A stretch of 23,587 bases of DNA from JBBQUP01 sp038212305 (GTDB taxonomy: Bacteria > Bacteroidota > Bacteroidia > Bacteroidales > Marinilabiliaceae), in the NCBI GenBank assembly GCA_038212305.1, contig JBBQUP010000059.1, positions 1 to 23,587 on the forward strand, given 5' to 3'. Positions within the stretch are counted from its first letter, which is position 1; every line of letters begins with the position of its first letter. The position numbers were made by a program, and so were the translations under genes. The notes beneath the pieces were generated by a model, which worked only from the letters and a program-made list of their open reading frames with translations, had not been told where the DNA came from and did not search any database. Of the stretch, positions 1 through 8,359 are shown in pieces.

Positions 1-87
1 GATGAATATCATTTTAGATACAATAGAAGGTCAAATATGGATACAATATTCGATGTGTTACTAAGAAAGATGGTGAATTATAAATAA
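1..87 (+). mobile_element. C-terminal end of an IS1595/ISXO2-like transposase (cut by window edge)
   Basis: Frame 1 is open from the first base to a TAA at 85-87 and encodes 28 residues containing DEYHFRYNRR followed by IFDVLLRKMV. From memory, this matches the C-terminal end of ISXO2-like (IS1595 family) DDE transposases, where a [D/E]-[F/Y]-x-[F/Y]-R-[F/Y]-N-R-R motif is followed by a short IFDxLLxR helix. The catalytic part lies outside the window, so it is unknown whether the transposase is intact. The element's end must lie between 88 and about 150, because lutB starts at 151. A fragment this short cannot be assigned to a specific element. Confidence 0.7.
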
Positions 88-113
88 ATATGAATAAAAT
101 CAGTACTTAACAA

Positions 114-135
114 GGGAGGTCTAAGCGCCTATACC
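114..135. repeat. Candidate terminal inverted repeat of the IS (tentative)
   Basis: The stretch between the transposase stop and lutB has a GC-richer patch in AT-rich surroundings. It reads GGGAGGTCTAAG at its left and CGCCTATACC at its right. Its reverse complement begins GGTATAGGCGC, plausible for an IS tip. The matching left-end repeat is outside the window, so this is an inference from position and base composition only. The GGGAGG also resembles a Shine-Dalgarno sequence, but it lies about 30 nt before the lutB start, too far to serve as one. Confidence 0.25.
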
Positions 136-150
136 TATAAACTTATTGAT

Positions 151-1530
151 GTGTCAGTAAATCAGCAAAAATTTATAAAAAAAGCAGAATTAATCTCTTT
201 TGATTTAGAGCATCGAAAAAAGATTAAATTTAATATTAGCAAATACGATAAAGCCGTAGAAGCTGGTTTTATGCGTTATAAAGATATTGAATTAGCAAAA
301 GATAGAGCTTCATACATTAAGAGTATTGCGATAGATAATTTATCATCATTATTAATTGATTTTGATAAAAATTGTATTAATAATGGTATAGAAGTTTTAT
401 GGGCTCAAACCGATGCTGAAGTATTAGCCTATTTGAAAAGTATTATTAAAAGCAATAATATTCGATCCATTGTTAAAAGTAAATCAATGACAACCGAAGA
501 AATTGAATTTAATGAATTTGCTGAACATTTGCATTTAGACAATTTAGAAACCGATTTAGGAGAGTTTATAGTTCAGGTAGCTGGAGAAAAACCTTATCAC
601 ATAGTTACACCAGCTATGCATAAATCAAAGGAGGATATTGATGAATTATTTCACACCAAGTTTAATACACCAGCTGGGAGTACACCTGAAGAATTAACGG
701 CATTTGTTAGAGAATTACTTCGTGAAAAGTTTGTTAGTGCTGATTTAGGAATCACAGGTGCAAATTTTTTAATTGCTGATACTGGAGCAATTGCATTAAC
801 CGAAAATGAAGGAAATGGGTTGCTAACAGCCTCTTATCCTAAAGTTCACGTTGTAATTGCTGGAATTGAAAAAATATTGCCTAAAATGGCTGATTTAGGC
901 CTTTTTTGGCCTCTATTATCATCGCATGGAACAGGGCAGCAAGTTACAGTGTATAATTCTATATTAAGCGGATCTAAAAAAACAAATGAGGTTGATGGAC
1001 CTGAAAAAATGTATGTTATACTTTTAGATAATGGCCGTTCTCAGCTATATTCTGAACCAATTTTATACAAAGGTCTGGCTTGCATTAGGTGCGGTGCTTG
1101 TTTAAATGGTTGTCCTATTTATAAAAATATTGGTGGTTATACTTATAACTCAACTTATTCAGGTCCGATTGGAAGTATCATCACGCCTCATTTTAAAGGT
1201 TTTGAGCAATTTAAACATTTAAGTTTTGCTAGTTCATTATGCGGAAAGTGCGGTGAGGTTTGTCCAGTTCGAATTCCATTACCTGAATTGTTGTTGCACA
1301 ATAGAAATATTTCCATTGAGAAAGGATATAATGGTATTGCTGAAAAAGTTGCTTTCAATTTTATGTCTAGAGCTCTTTTAAGTCGGATATTAATGAATTT
1401 AGGCGGAGGACGAGTGAAATCCTTTTTTGCATCACTTGCTCAACATTCAATTATTGGTAAAAAGAGAAAATTGCCATTATTCTCTAAAAAAACTTTTAGT
1501 CAACAATGGAAACAATTAAAAAGATATTGA
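151..1530 (+). CDS. lutB: LutB-like L-lactate oxidation iron-sulfur protein
   Basis: 459 residues, full length for LutB (YkgF/YvfW family), the iron-sulfur subunit of the LutABC complex that oxidises L-lactate to pyruvate. The N-terminal two thirds is the LUD domain, with VKSKSMTTEEIE near 109-120 and a GITGANFLIADTGAIALTENEGNG-type core near 203-226. A two-cluster ferredoxin domain follows, with C311-x2-C314-x2-C317-x3-C321-P and C364-x2-C367-x3-C371-P. The GTG start at 151 places the N-terminus where the family normally begins; an ATG two bases earlier is out of frame and stops after three codons. An IS end lies immediately upstream, so the native promoter has probably been replaced or displaced. 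LutA is not seen upstream and LutC is not downstream, where an Rrf2 regulator follows after 33 bp. The gene is therefore an orphan within this window. Confidence 0.88.
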   Translation: MSVNQQKFIKKAELISFDLEHRKKIKFNISKYDKAVEAGFMRYKDIELAKDRASYIKSIAIDNLSSLLIDFDKNCINNGIEVLWAQTDAEVLAYLKSIIKSNNIRSIVKSKSMTTEEIEFNEFAEHLHLDNLETDLGEFIVQVAGEKPYHIVTPAMHKSKEDIDELFHTKFNTPAGSTPEELTAFVRELLREKFVSADLGITGANFLIADTGAIALTENEGNGLLTASYPKVHVVIAGIEKILPKMADLGLFWPLLSSHGTGQQVTVYNSILSGSKKTNEVDGPEKMYVILLDNGRSQLYSEPILYKGLACIRCGACLNGCPIYKNIGGYTYNSTYSGPIGSIITPHFKGFEQFKHLSFASSLCGKCGEVCPVRIPLPELLLHNRNISIEKGYNGIAEKVAFNFMSRALLSRILMNLGGGRVKSFFASLAQHSIIGKKRKLPLFSKKTFSQQWKQLKRY

Positions 1531-1563
1531 TATCTTTAAATTTTATAGATTTAATTTAATTTT

Positions 1564-2007
1564 ATGTTATCCAATACATGTAAATACGCTATTAGAGCTG
1601 TTATTTATTTAGGTTTAAACAATGGGATTGAGAAGAAAATAGGAATAAAAGAAATATCTAAAGAATTAGATATTCCTACTCCTTTCTTAGGAAAAATTCT
1701 TCAAACCCTTGCAAAAAAGAAGCTTTTAAATTCAACTAAAGGACCTAATGGCGGTTTTGGTATTGCTAAACCATTAAACAAAATCAGTCTTTTAAATATT
1801 GTTGAAATAATTGATGGAAATGATTTGTTTGAAAATTGTTTAATTGGAATGTACAGTTGTAGCAGTAATCATAAAAAAGGATTAGAATGCCCTGTTCATA
1901 ATGATTACCATGAATTAAGAAATCGATTGTTTCAGTTTTACAAAGGACAAACAATACAGTTGATTATTGATAATATGAAAAATAAAGAGGATTTAATTAA
2001 GCTTTAG
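1564..2007 (+). CDS. Rrf2-family transcriptional regulator with probable Fe-S site
   Basis: 147 residues, typical Rrf2 length. An N-terminal winged helix (about 1-70) opens with SNTCKYAIRAVIYL and includes the recognition region PTPFLGKILQTLAKK and the wing KGPNGGF. The C-terminal part carries C92, C99 and C109-P-V-H112, a spacing like the three-Cys cluster site of IscR/NsrR-type members, so an Fe-S or redox-sensing role is likely. It lies 33 bp after lutB on the same strand and may be co-transcribed with it. Whether it controls lutB or genes elsewhere cannot be told. Its end overlaps the convergent VanZ-like gene by 11 bp. The family call is strong; the ligand and target are unknown. Confidence 0.88.
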   Translation: MLSNTCKYAIRAVIYLGLNNGIEKKIGIKEISKELDIPTPFLGKILQTLAKKKLLNSTKGPNGGFGIAKPLNKISLLNIVEIIDGNDLFENCLIGMYSCSSNHKKGLECPVHNDYHELRNRLFQFYKGQTIQLIIDNMKNKEDLIKL

Positions 2008-2443
2008 TCTTAGGCCAATTTAATAGCGATAGCATGTTTTTATAATGAATACTCTTTTTAATTTTCCAGAAAATCAAAAGAGCTATCAATAAACCACATG
2101 TGTTGGCTAGCATATCATAAATATCCCCTGATCTATCAATTGTAAAATATTTTTGAAAAAGTTCTATTGAACCACCAGCCAAAATAATTAGTACTATCAG
2201 AGTAAAAAAATACTCACGGTGTAATATGAAATTGTGCTTTAAGTAGTTTTCTGAAAAGGCGAAGATGGATAGACCAAAATACATTAAAAAATGAACCACT
2301 TTATCTCTTTGTGGAAATTCGAATAAATGCTTTTCATCTAAGCTTTTCATATTCATTAAACTTAAAAATAAGATAATTGTAAAACTTATAAATGAAAATT
2401 TGTAATTCTTAATAAAAAGCCAAGTTCGTGTTAATAACTTCAT
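1997..2443 (-). CDS. VanZ-like membrane protein
   Basis: 148 residues with four predicted membrane segments, at about 15-32, 50-66, 78-92 and 106-125. Two features match the VanZ-like family: the DKVVHFLMYFGLSIF stretch (about 47-61), and an E-x2-Q-x5-R-x2-D pattern (GGSIELFQKYFTIDRSGDIYD, about 90-110) just before the last helix. The biochemical role of such small stand-alone VanZ proteins is unknown. Relatives range from teicoplanin resistance to uncharacterised envelope proteins. The stop codon lies inside the end of the convergent Rrf2 gene. The 76-bp gap to hemW is divergent and must hold promoters for both genes as well as the parS site. Confidence 0.8.
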   Translation of the reverse strand: MKLLTRTWLFIKNYKFSFISFTIILFLSLMNMKSLDEKHLFEFPQRDKVVHFLMYFGLSIFAFSENYLKHNFILHREYFFTLIVLIILAGGSIELFQKYFTIDRSGDIYDMLANTCGLLIALLIFWKIKKSIHYKNMLSLLNWPKTKA

Positions 2444-2495
2444 ATAAATTGTTTATAACCTGTTAATAAGTCTTATATAATTCACTGATTTCTAA

Positions 2496-2511
2496 TGTTT
2501 CACGTGAAACA
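2496..2511. promoter_or_regulatory. Perfect parS site (ParB/Spo0J-binding palindrome)
   Basis: The 16 bases TGTTTCACGTGAAACA form a perfect palindrome identical to the well-known bacterial parS consensus bound by chromosomal ParB. ParB loaded here spreads and recruits condensin (SMC) for origin segregation. The site is intergenic, between vanZ-like and hemW, and ends 8 bp before the hemW ATG. Chromosomal parS sites usually cluster near oriC, so this window is probably in the origin-proximal part of the chromosome. A chance exact 16-bp match in AT-rich DNA is very unlikely. ParB binding in vivo is an inference. Confidence 0.85.
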
Positions 2512-2519
2512 TCCTATTT

Positions 2520-3656
2520 ATGAGTAGCGGAGGTATTTATGTTCATATTCCATTTTGTTATAAAAAATGCAATTATTGTGATTTTTATAAAGAGACTAAT
2601 TTAGACATAAAAGAGTCGTTTTTATGTGCTTTATTAAAAGAAATTGAGTTGAAGGCTGAAATTATTAAGCAAATCAATCCACGAACTATTTATTTTGGAG
2701 GTGGTACTCCTAGTGTCCTTTCTAGTATAGAGATAAATAGAGTTTTGGATGCTTTGTTTTCGATTGTTGATCCTATATTGATTGATGAAATTACACTTGA
2801 GGTTAATCCCGATGATATTGATGCTTTATACGTTGAATCATTAAAGCTAACAAGAATTAATCGAATTAGTATTGGCGTGCAAAGTATATTTAATCGAATG
2901 CTTAAGATAATGGGGAGACGCCATAATTTTGAGCAGGTTGAGTTTGCTATTAGTTTATTTAATAGCAATGGATATAATAATTTAAGCGTGGATTTAATTT
3001 ATGGTTTACCTGGACTTACTTTAGCTGAATGGAAGCAATCAATTGATATTGTTTTATCGTGGCCAGTTAAACATATTTCAACCTACCATTTAACTATTGA
3101 AAAAGGTACTGTATTTAATTCGTGGTTGAAGCAAGGAAAAATAGCCGAAGTAGATGATATTGAAAGTCATTTGCAGTATCAAATGTTGGTTGAAAACTTG
3201 AAAATAGAAGGATTTGATCGGTATGAGATTTCTAATTTTTCAAAGCCTGGTTTTGAATCCATGCATAACTCAATTTATTGGAAAGGTGAGCCTTATGTAG
3301 GTTTAGGGCCATCGGCTCATTCGTTCTATGATGGAAAACGATTTTGGAATATATCAAATACCGAAAAGTATATTTCTTGTTTGTCAAATGAGAAAACTTA
3401 TTTTGATTTTGAAGTTTTATCTGAAGCTGATAGTTACAACGAATTTATCATGCTTGGCCTTCGCACAAAACAAGGGGTTGATATTGATTTAGTAAAATCA
3501 AGGTTTACTTTTTTTTACGAGTATTTTATCAGTCGGATAAAGCCGTTTGTGGATTCTGAGATGATGGTAATTGAAGACAATCATTTTTTACGGGTTACTG
3601 AAAAGGGGATTTATACGGTTGATTTTATTATCCGTGAGCTCTTTTATAACGATTGA
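2520..3656 (+). CDS. hemW: HemW-like radical SAM heme chaperone
   Basis: 378 residues, normal HemW length. The radical-SAM motif C13-x3-C17-x2-C20-D-F is near the N-terminus and coordinates the 4Fe-4S cluster. The GGGTPS segment follows at about 60-65, then the HemW hallmark H249-N-x2-Y-W254 and a GLGPSAHS segment. HemW proteins were long annotated as oxygen-independent coproporphyrinogen III oxidases but act as heme-trafficking chaperones in the studied cases. The ATG at 2520 puts the cysteine motif at the usual distance from the N-terminus. A parS site sits just upstream, so ParB occupancy could affect expression. A strong hairpin follows the stop. Confidence 0.9.
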   Translation: MSSGGIYVHIPFCYKKCNYCDFYKETNLDIKESFLCALLKEIELKAEIIKQINPRTIYFGGGTPSVLSSIEINRVLDALFSIVDPILIDEITLEVNPDDIDALYVESLKLTRINRISIGVQSIFNRMLKIMGRRHNFEQVEFAISLFNSNGYNNLSVDLIYGLPGLTLAEWKQSIDIVLSWPVKHISTYHLTIEKGTVFNSWLKQGKIAEVDDIESHLQYQMLVENLKIEGFDRYEISNFSKPGFESMHNSIYWKGEPYVGLGPSAHSFYDGKRFWNISNTEKYISCLSNEKTYFDFEVLSEADSYNEFIMLGLRTKQGVDIDLVKSRFTFFYEYFISRIKPFVDSEMMVIEDNHFLRVTEKGIYTVDFIIRELFYND

Positions 3657-3674
3657 TTTATTGAAATTAACCTC

Positions 3675-3711
3675 AAAAAAAAAGGATGTTCCTTTATGAA
3701 ACATCCTTTTT
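3675..3711. terminator. Bidirectional intrinsic terminator between hemW and the small secreted protein gene
   Basis: AAAAAGGATGTT at 3679-3690 pairs perfectly with AACATCCTTTTT at 3700-3711 around a 9-nt loop (3691-3699). The plus-strand stem ends in five T. On the minus strand the nine-A run at 3675-3683 becomes a U tract. It lies 22 bp after the hemW stop and 21 bp after the stop of the convergent gene, so it should end both transcripts. Confidence 0.85.
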
Positions 3712-3732
3712 AGTTAAACTTTATTGAGTAAT

Positions 3733-4182
3733 TTACTTCATTTCTTCTGCAGTAAATTGTTTAACCAATGATTGTACAGCACTTGCACATCCTTCGGCAC
3801 CACCTTTAAACGAAAATACTAGATTGTATACTTTTGTTTTGCCGATAACAACTTCAAATGATTTATACATTTTTCCACCATCATAATTGGTTGCTAATAG
3901 TCTTTCTCCATCGTAAAGTTGTGCAATTACACTCTCTGAATTTGAAGTTCCATTAATAATGGTAAAACGATACTGACTACGACTGTTTAAGATAATTGAG
4001 TATTTTACATACCCAGTGTTACTGTCTTTTTTTTCTTTAACTAAATCAACAGGATAATCCTTAATATACTGTCCATTTCCCATCTCTTTAAGTGCTTGTT
4101 TAAGTAACACTTCGCCACATTGAGCTTGGACTGCCAATACTGAAACGGCTAATATTAGGAGGCTGAATAATATTTTTTTCAT
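3733..4182 (-). CDS. Small secreted protein of unknown function
   Basis: I place the start at 4182 rather than the upstream in-frame ATG at 4206, because MKKILFSLLILAVSVLAVQAQ is then a clean signal peptide with likely cleavage after AQA. This gives 149 residues. The mature part is short, probably beta-rich in its second half (alternating patterns around YVKYSIILNSRSQYRF and KVYNLVFSFKG). It has only two cysteines, one right after the cleavage site and one near the C-terminus (EGCAS), which could form a disulfide. I do not recognise the family. It is the last gene before the shared terminator and lies about 114 bp after the lipoprotein gene, so it may have its own promoter. Confidence 0.75.
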   Translation of the reverse strand: MKKILFSLLILAVSVLAVQAQCGEVLLKQALKEMGNGQYIKDYPVDLVKEKKDSNTGYVKYSIILNSRSQYRFTIINGTSNSESVIAQLYDGERLLATNYDGGKMYKSFEVVIGKTKVYNLVFSFKGGAEGCASAVQSLVKQFTAEEMK

Positions 4183-4296
4183 CTTTTCAAATTTTATTAT
4201 TTCCATTTCAAATTACTGTATCGTAGCAATTGTCGATATAGTTTTCATTAATGTACTTTTCAATGATTAAAAATGTTTATATCTCAATTGAAATCG

Positions 4297-5208
4297 TTAA
4301 GAAACAATTATCTGGCGAATATTTTTGATGTTTTTAATAATATCATTGATTGTTTCTGGTGAAGCTTCGATAATGCTGCGTTCGTTTTGCTCAATAATTA
4401 AGACACCATCTTTTTCTATCTTTTTAGGTGTTCCAACAACAGTTGTGATTTTAACGTTTGCATAAGCATCTCTTAGTTTTTCTACATCTTTTGCTAATGA
4501 AGCAAAATTAGGTTCATTGCTGTAGTTGTTTAGAATAATCAAAAGGATATCAACAATGTCTTTTTGTTCTGCAATACGATTAGTTAACTCTTCATTGTTG
4601 GTTTGCTCAATAACACTAGATGCGATATATAATCCTTCGATCCATGCACCTGTAACAATAAGTGAACTCACATTGCTTCGTTTTTGAGCTCTTAAATAGC
4701 CATCCATTTTATTCATGCTGGAAACCGAAATTTCCATCAACGAATCAAGGTTATTGCTGTTAGTAGCTAGTCTTTTTAATGCATTAAAGTCAAAAAACTG
4801 TCCAACTTTTAAACCTTCAGCCATGTTTTTGACAGCTAGTAGGTAAGAAATAACAATAGTGTTTTTGTCGAACATGTTAATGTAACCCAAGTCAGCACTG
4901 TAAACGCCTAAGTTTAAAGCTCGCTTAAAACTTGTGTTGTAATCAGTAACTCTATCAGGGCTATTAAGTATTTTTTGAGAGAATTCTACACCTGTTGATT
5001 TTATCAAAGAGGCCATTTCAACCGGAGATGAGATGTTTTGAACCACATCGTTTATTAATTCATCCGATAGTTGTAAGGGGGCGTTCTGAGAAAGTGAATC
5101 AGGTAACGTTAAATCATCAGTTGTGTTTTTTTGTTGGCTGCAAGTACAAGAAACAGTTAATGCAATGCCTAAAACAATAGTAATTGCGAAGTTAAATTTT
5201 CTTAGCAT
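4297..5208 (-). CDS. Predicted lipoprotein, helical, unknown function
   Basis: 303 residues beginning with a type II signal sequence and lipobox L-T-V-S-C21, so it is probably lipidated and anchored in the envelope. The next residue is T rather than a strong acidic export signal. A low-complexity linker rich in N, Q, T, D and S follows. The rest is predicted mostly alpha-helical, with segments such as ALNLGVYSADLGYINMF and IVTGAWIEGLYIASSVIE. I recognise no named domain. It starts 54 bp after the ABC fusion gene on the same strand and could be the distal gene of that operon. Its role is unknown. Confidence 0.75.
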   Translation of the reverse strand: MLRKFNFAITIVLGIALTVSCTCSQQKNTTDDLTLPDSLSQNAPLQLSDELINDVVQNISSPVEMASLIKSTGVEFSQKILNSPDRVTDYNTSFKRALNLGVYSADLGYINMFDKNTIVISYLLAVKNMAEGLKVGQFFDFNALKRLATNSNNLDSLMEISVSSMNKMDGYLRAQKRSNVSSLIVTGAWIEGLYIASSVIEQTNNEELTNRIAEQKDIVDILLIILNNYSNEPNFASLAKDVEKLRDAYANVKITTVVGTPKKIEKDGVLIIEQNERSIIEASPETINDIIKNIKNIRQIIVS

Positions 5209-5262
5209 GGGTCGTAATTTATGTTATAATTATTTATTGATTACTAAATTATATAAAAGGAA

Positions 5263-8200
5263 TTATTTTAAAAATTTTAAATCTCCTACTTTGTTGATGA
5301 ATTTTTTTAAAAGATCAAAATAAAGAACAAGATAGAGTAATATTGTGTAAATCCATACTATAGTAATATTAAACCAGACCGTTTCAAAAAACATGCCAAT
5401 AAAATATTTCTTCGGAGCAAAGAAATGAGTTCGGAATGAAAAGTAAGAATCTGGTTCCGGTAATTGGTAGATAGGATCAACCATTTGAATGAGTTCATTT
5501 CCGTCTCGAAGGATTTTATTTTTTTCAAATACTTTCCGCACTATATCGCTTATACTTTCGTTGCTATAGTCGTTTTTTAGTTGGTTAAAGTGTTCTAGAT
5601 TATTGGTAATGTTGTAATTTAGAAATTTTTCTTTGTAAGCATTCGCTTCCGAAAAATCATTTACATATTGACCTTTTAAACTCTCGAAATAATTAATTGT
5701 TAATTGACCAATTTCCTTAGTAAATGATTCCGAAGTTAATTCACTGATATTTGAAAATTTAATACTTGGTACTCTTTTAATATCTTTCTTTATTTCGTTT
5801 TGGAGCAATGCTAGCTCGTTAGTGAACATTTTTTTGTTGTCAGGTTGCGGATTATCTAAATAGTTTAAGCAATAATCCAGTGATTCTTCTAATTCAGGGA
5901 AATAGTATACTTGTTTAAAATCGGCTTTGCTTTCTTTTAGTTCAATATCAAATAAGTTGCGTCTAAACTTATTGTTTTTAAACTGTTGTACCATTAATCC
6001 TTCATATACCCAACGCGATGGCATTAATTCGGCCACAAATGGCACTTTATCAATGCTGGTAAAATCGCGATTTAATTTGTCGAATGTAAACATTGCTCCC
6101 CCTAATACCATTTGAGGAATCATTAACAATGGAATTAAAATGTAAATGGTGATAATTGAATTAAATGAAGCAGAAATTATTAAACCTAAAATATTAGCAA
6201 AAGCGGATATCGAAAATAAGGCTAGCCAAAATTCAAAATTCATTCCTTTAAAGCCTATGATTGAGTTTCCGACTAAAACAAATAACACCATTTGAATAGC
6301 TGATATCGAAAACAGAATTAGCACTTTAGATGCTAAATAGCTAGAGCGACTCAAATTAAGGAATGCTTCTCGTTTTAATATTTTTGCATCTTTAAAAATC
6401 TCTTCAGCACTAACAATGAGTCCAAAAAATAGTGCAACTACAATTCCCATGAATATATAAGGTGGAATGTTCTCATTTTCGCGAAAAATGTATACTCGAG
6501 AATTGGGATCGGCAATATATCGTATTAAATAGGCTAATATGAAGCCTAATAAAGGAGCTTCAAGGAAATTTAGAAGCAGATATTGGGTGTTGCTTATTTT
6601 CGAGAAGAAATCGCGCTGTGTGTATATTTTAAATTGGTTAAACCATGATGGGATATTCAATGTTTTAGGTGGTGCTGCTTCAATTTTTTTAATTTGAGGA
6701 ATGGGATTTTTTTCTTTGTACAAGTTATTCCATTCTTCAGGATTTTTTTTACGCTTATTGGTATAATTACCATATTCATCTATTACATTGGCATCAACAA
6801 TGTTAAATATAAGCTCGGGGTTTAAATTACCACATGTGGCACATTCTCCTGCCTCACTATTAACTTGTAGGTCGAGTTGTTTAAAATAAATAAGCGATTC
6901 GCTTGGATTACCATAATATACTGGATATCCACCCGTATCAAGTATGTACATTTTATCGAACATCTTAAAAATATCCGATGAGGGTTGATGAATAACCACA
7001 AAAATGAGCTTTCCTTTTAGCGTTAGTTCTCTTAAAAGATTCATTACATTTTCCGAATCTCGAGAAGATAAGCCTGATGTAGGTTCATCTACAAATAGTA
7101 TTGCTGGTTGTCGAATGAGTTCTAACGCAATATTTAAACGCTTGCGCTGTCCTCCAGAAATCATTTTATTTAATGGGGATCCGACTTTGAGATGTTTTCG
7201 TTCGAAAAGACCTAAGCTTTTTAATGTTTCTTCAACTAAGCTATTTATTTCATTTTCCGATTTATCTTTAAAGCAAAGCTTAGCATTATAATAAAGGTTT
7301 TCATAAACAGTTAGTTCCTCAATTAATAAATCATCTTGAGGAATATAACCGATAACCCCTTCTATTTTATCGGGTTCAGCATGAAGGTTAGAATTATTGA
7401 TATAAACAGCTCCGCTTGTAGGCGTTTCTATACCACATAAAATATTGAGTAAAGTGGTTTTTCCTGCTCCACTTGCACCCATTATACCTATTAGTTTACC
7501 TTGCTCTTCGGCAATATTTACATCACGCAATCCAATGGTACCGTTTTTAAATTGGAAACCTAAATTTTCAACTACATATGTAATTTTAGTTTCAATTATG
7601 TCTGACATAAAATGACTAACCACATCGGTGTAATATATGGGTCTTCCTTTGGGTAATTTAAGAAAACTACCTTTGGGAAATAAGTATATTCGATTGGGAT
7701 TAATTACTAAACCATTGAGTAAAATGTCGTGACTGCCGGTGTATCTCAAAAAGAAAAGTTCCGCACTGGTAATGCGTAAAATAATTATTTGTCCATCCAG
7801 ACCATGTGAAGTTATATGGCGAGCATGTTTGAGAGTTTTATCAAGGTCGTTAACGAGCATTAATTCTTCAAAATCGAGCTGTGAAGGATCATTTTGAATA
7901 ATAAATGCTTCAATTCGTTGAACTTCTTCTTTAGGAAATTTAAATACATCGGCTACCGTATTTATGATAGCCATGCGTTGATCTGTGAATTTTCTATCAG
8001 CATGAACCAACTCATACAAGCGAACGAGCACAACAACTTTTTGTTCGCGATTAAGTTGTTTATTGATTTTTTTACAAATAGCAAGAATCCTAACGGAGTC
8101 TTTCATGGAAGTTAATTGAATTTTTCCTTCCTCTTCTCCGTTTTTGCTTTGTTTATCTTCTATTGCATGTTCTAAAAACAGCGCAAAGTATTCTTCAACA

Positions 8201-8328
8201 GCTTCTAAATTAAGTTGTTGTTCGAGAAAAATACGAACATATTGGGTTTCGTTTGATTCGGCTCCCCCATCTTGTTTAGCTAGTAAGCCAAACAGTTGCA
8301 TTAATGCTCTAAGAATTTCTTCACTCAT
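5263..8328 (-). CDS. TerB-like / ABC ATPase / ABC-2 permease fusion protein
   Basis: 1021 residues. Residues 1-150 are helical and resemble TerB tellurite-resistance-like domains (VRLYELVHADRKFTDQR at about 102-118). Residues 165-245 are a small beta-rich region. An ABCG-like ATPase follows, with Walker A GASGAGKTT 284-292, Q-loop IPQDD near 329-333, signature ISGGQ 390-394, Walker B ILFVDEP 410-416 and switch H447. A CATC pair (C496, C499) follows the ATPase. The ABC-2 membrane part has about five segments (587-748), then a roughly 225-residue soluble insert (750-975) before a final membrane helix (about 976-1005). ABC half-transporters of this type usually dimerise; the substrate is unknown. 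The gene starts 31 bp after siaC, so it is probably in the SiaABC operon and may be an effector. All nucleotide-binding motifs look intact. Confidence 0.85.
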   Translation of the reverse strand: MSEEILRALMQLFGLLAKQDGGAESNETQYVRIFLEQQLNLEAVEEYFALFLEHAIEDKQSKNGEEEGKIQLTSMKDSVRILAICKKINKQLNREQKVVVLVRLYELVHADRKFTDQRMAIINTVADVFKFPKEEVQRIEAFIIQNDPSQLDFEELMLVNDLDKTLKHARHITSHGLDGQIIILRITSAELFFLRYTGSHDILLNGLVINPNRIYLFPKGSFLKLPKGRPIYYTDVVSHFMSDIIETKITYVVENLGFQFKNGTIGLRDVNIAEEQGKLIGIMGASGAGKTTLLNILCGIETPTSGAVYINNSNLHAEPDKIEGVIGYIPQDDLLIEELTVYENLYYNAKLCFKDKSENEINSLVEETLKSLGLFERKHLKVGSPLNKMISGGQRKRLNIALELIRQPAILFVDEPTSGLSSRDSENVMNLLRELTLKGKLIFVVIHQPSSDIFKMFDKMYILDTGGYPVYYGNPSESLIYFKQLDLQVNSEAGECATCGNLNPELIFNIVDANVIDEYGNYTNKRKKNPEEWNNLYKEKNPIPQIKKIEAAPPKTLNIPSWFNQFKIYTQRDFFSKISNTQYLLLNFLEAPLLGFILAYLIRYIADPNSRVYIFRENENIPPYIFMGIVVALFFGLIVSAEEIFKDAKILKREAFLNLSRSSYLASKVLILFSISAIQMVLFVLVGNSIIGFKGMNFEFWLALFSISAFANILGLIISASFNSIITIYILIPLLMIPQMVLGGAMFTFDKLNRDFTSIDKVPFVAELMPSRWVYEGLMVQQFKNNKFRRNLFDIELKESKADFKQVYYFPELEESLDYCLNYLDNPQPDNKKMFTNELALLQNEIKKDIKRVPSIKFSNISELTSESFTKEIGQLTINYFESLKGQYVNDFSEANAYKEKFLNYNITNNLEHFNQLKNDYSNESISDIVRKVFEKNKILRDGNELIQMVDPIYQLPEPDSYFSFRTHFFAPKKYFIGMFFETVWFNITIVWIYTILLYLVLYFDLLKKFINKVGDLKFLK

Positions 8329-8359
8329 ATTTTACTTATTCAACAGAACAAAAATAACA

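Noticed and set aside
112..119. AAGGGAGG as a strong Shine-Dalgarno for lutB
   Set aside because: It lies about 30 nt before the GTG at 151 with no start codon at the proper distance, and Bacteroidota rarely rely on Shine-Dalgarno pairing. It more likely belongs to the IS end.
2690..2968. 92-codon minus-strand ORF inside hemW
   Set aside because: It lies wholly within the strongly supported hemW gene, is in an opposite frame and has no recognisable protein features.
4183..4206. Upstream in-frame ATG (4206) as start of the small secreted protein
   Set aside because: It would add eight residues (MEIIKFEK) before a clean signal peptide starting at the ATG at 4182; the shorter form is more typical.
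7004..7291. 95-codon plus-strand ORF inside the ABC fusion gene
   Set aside because: It is antisense to the conserved ABC ATPase motifs, which explain its open frame; no independent evidence of coding.
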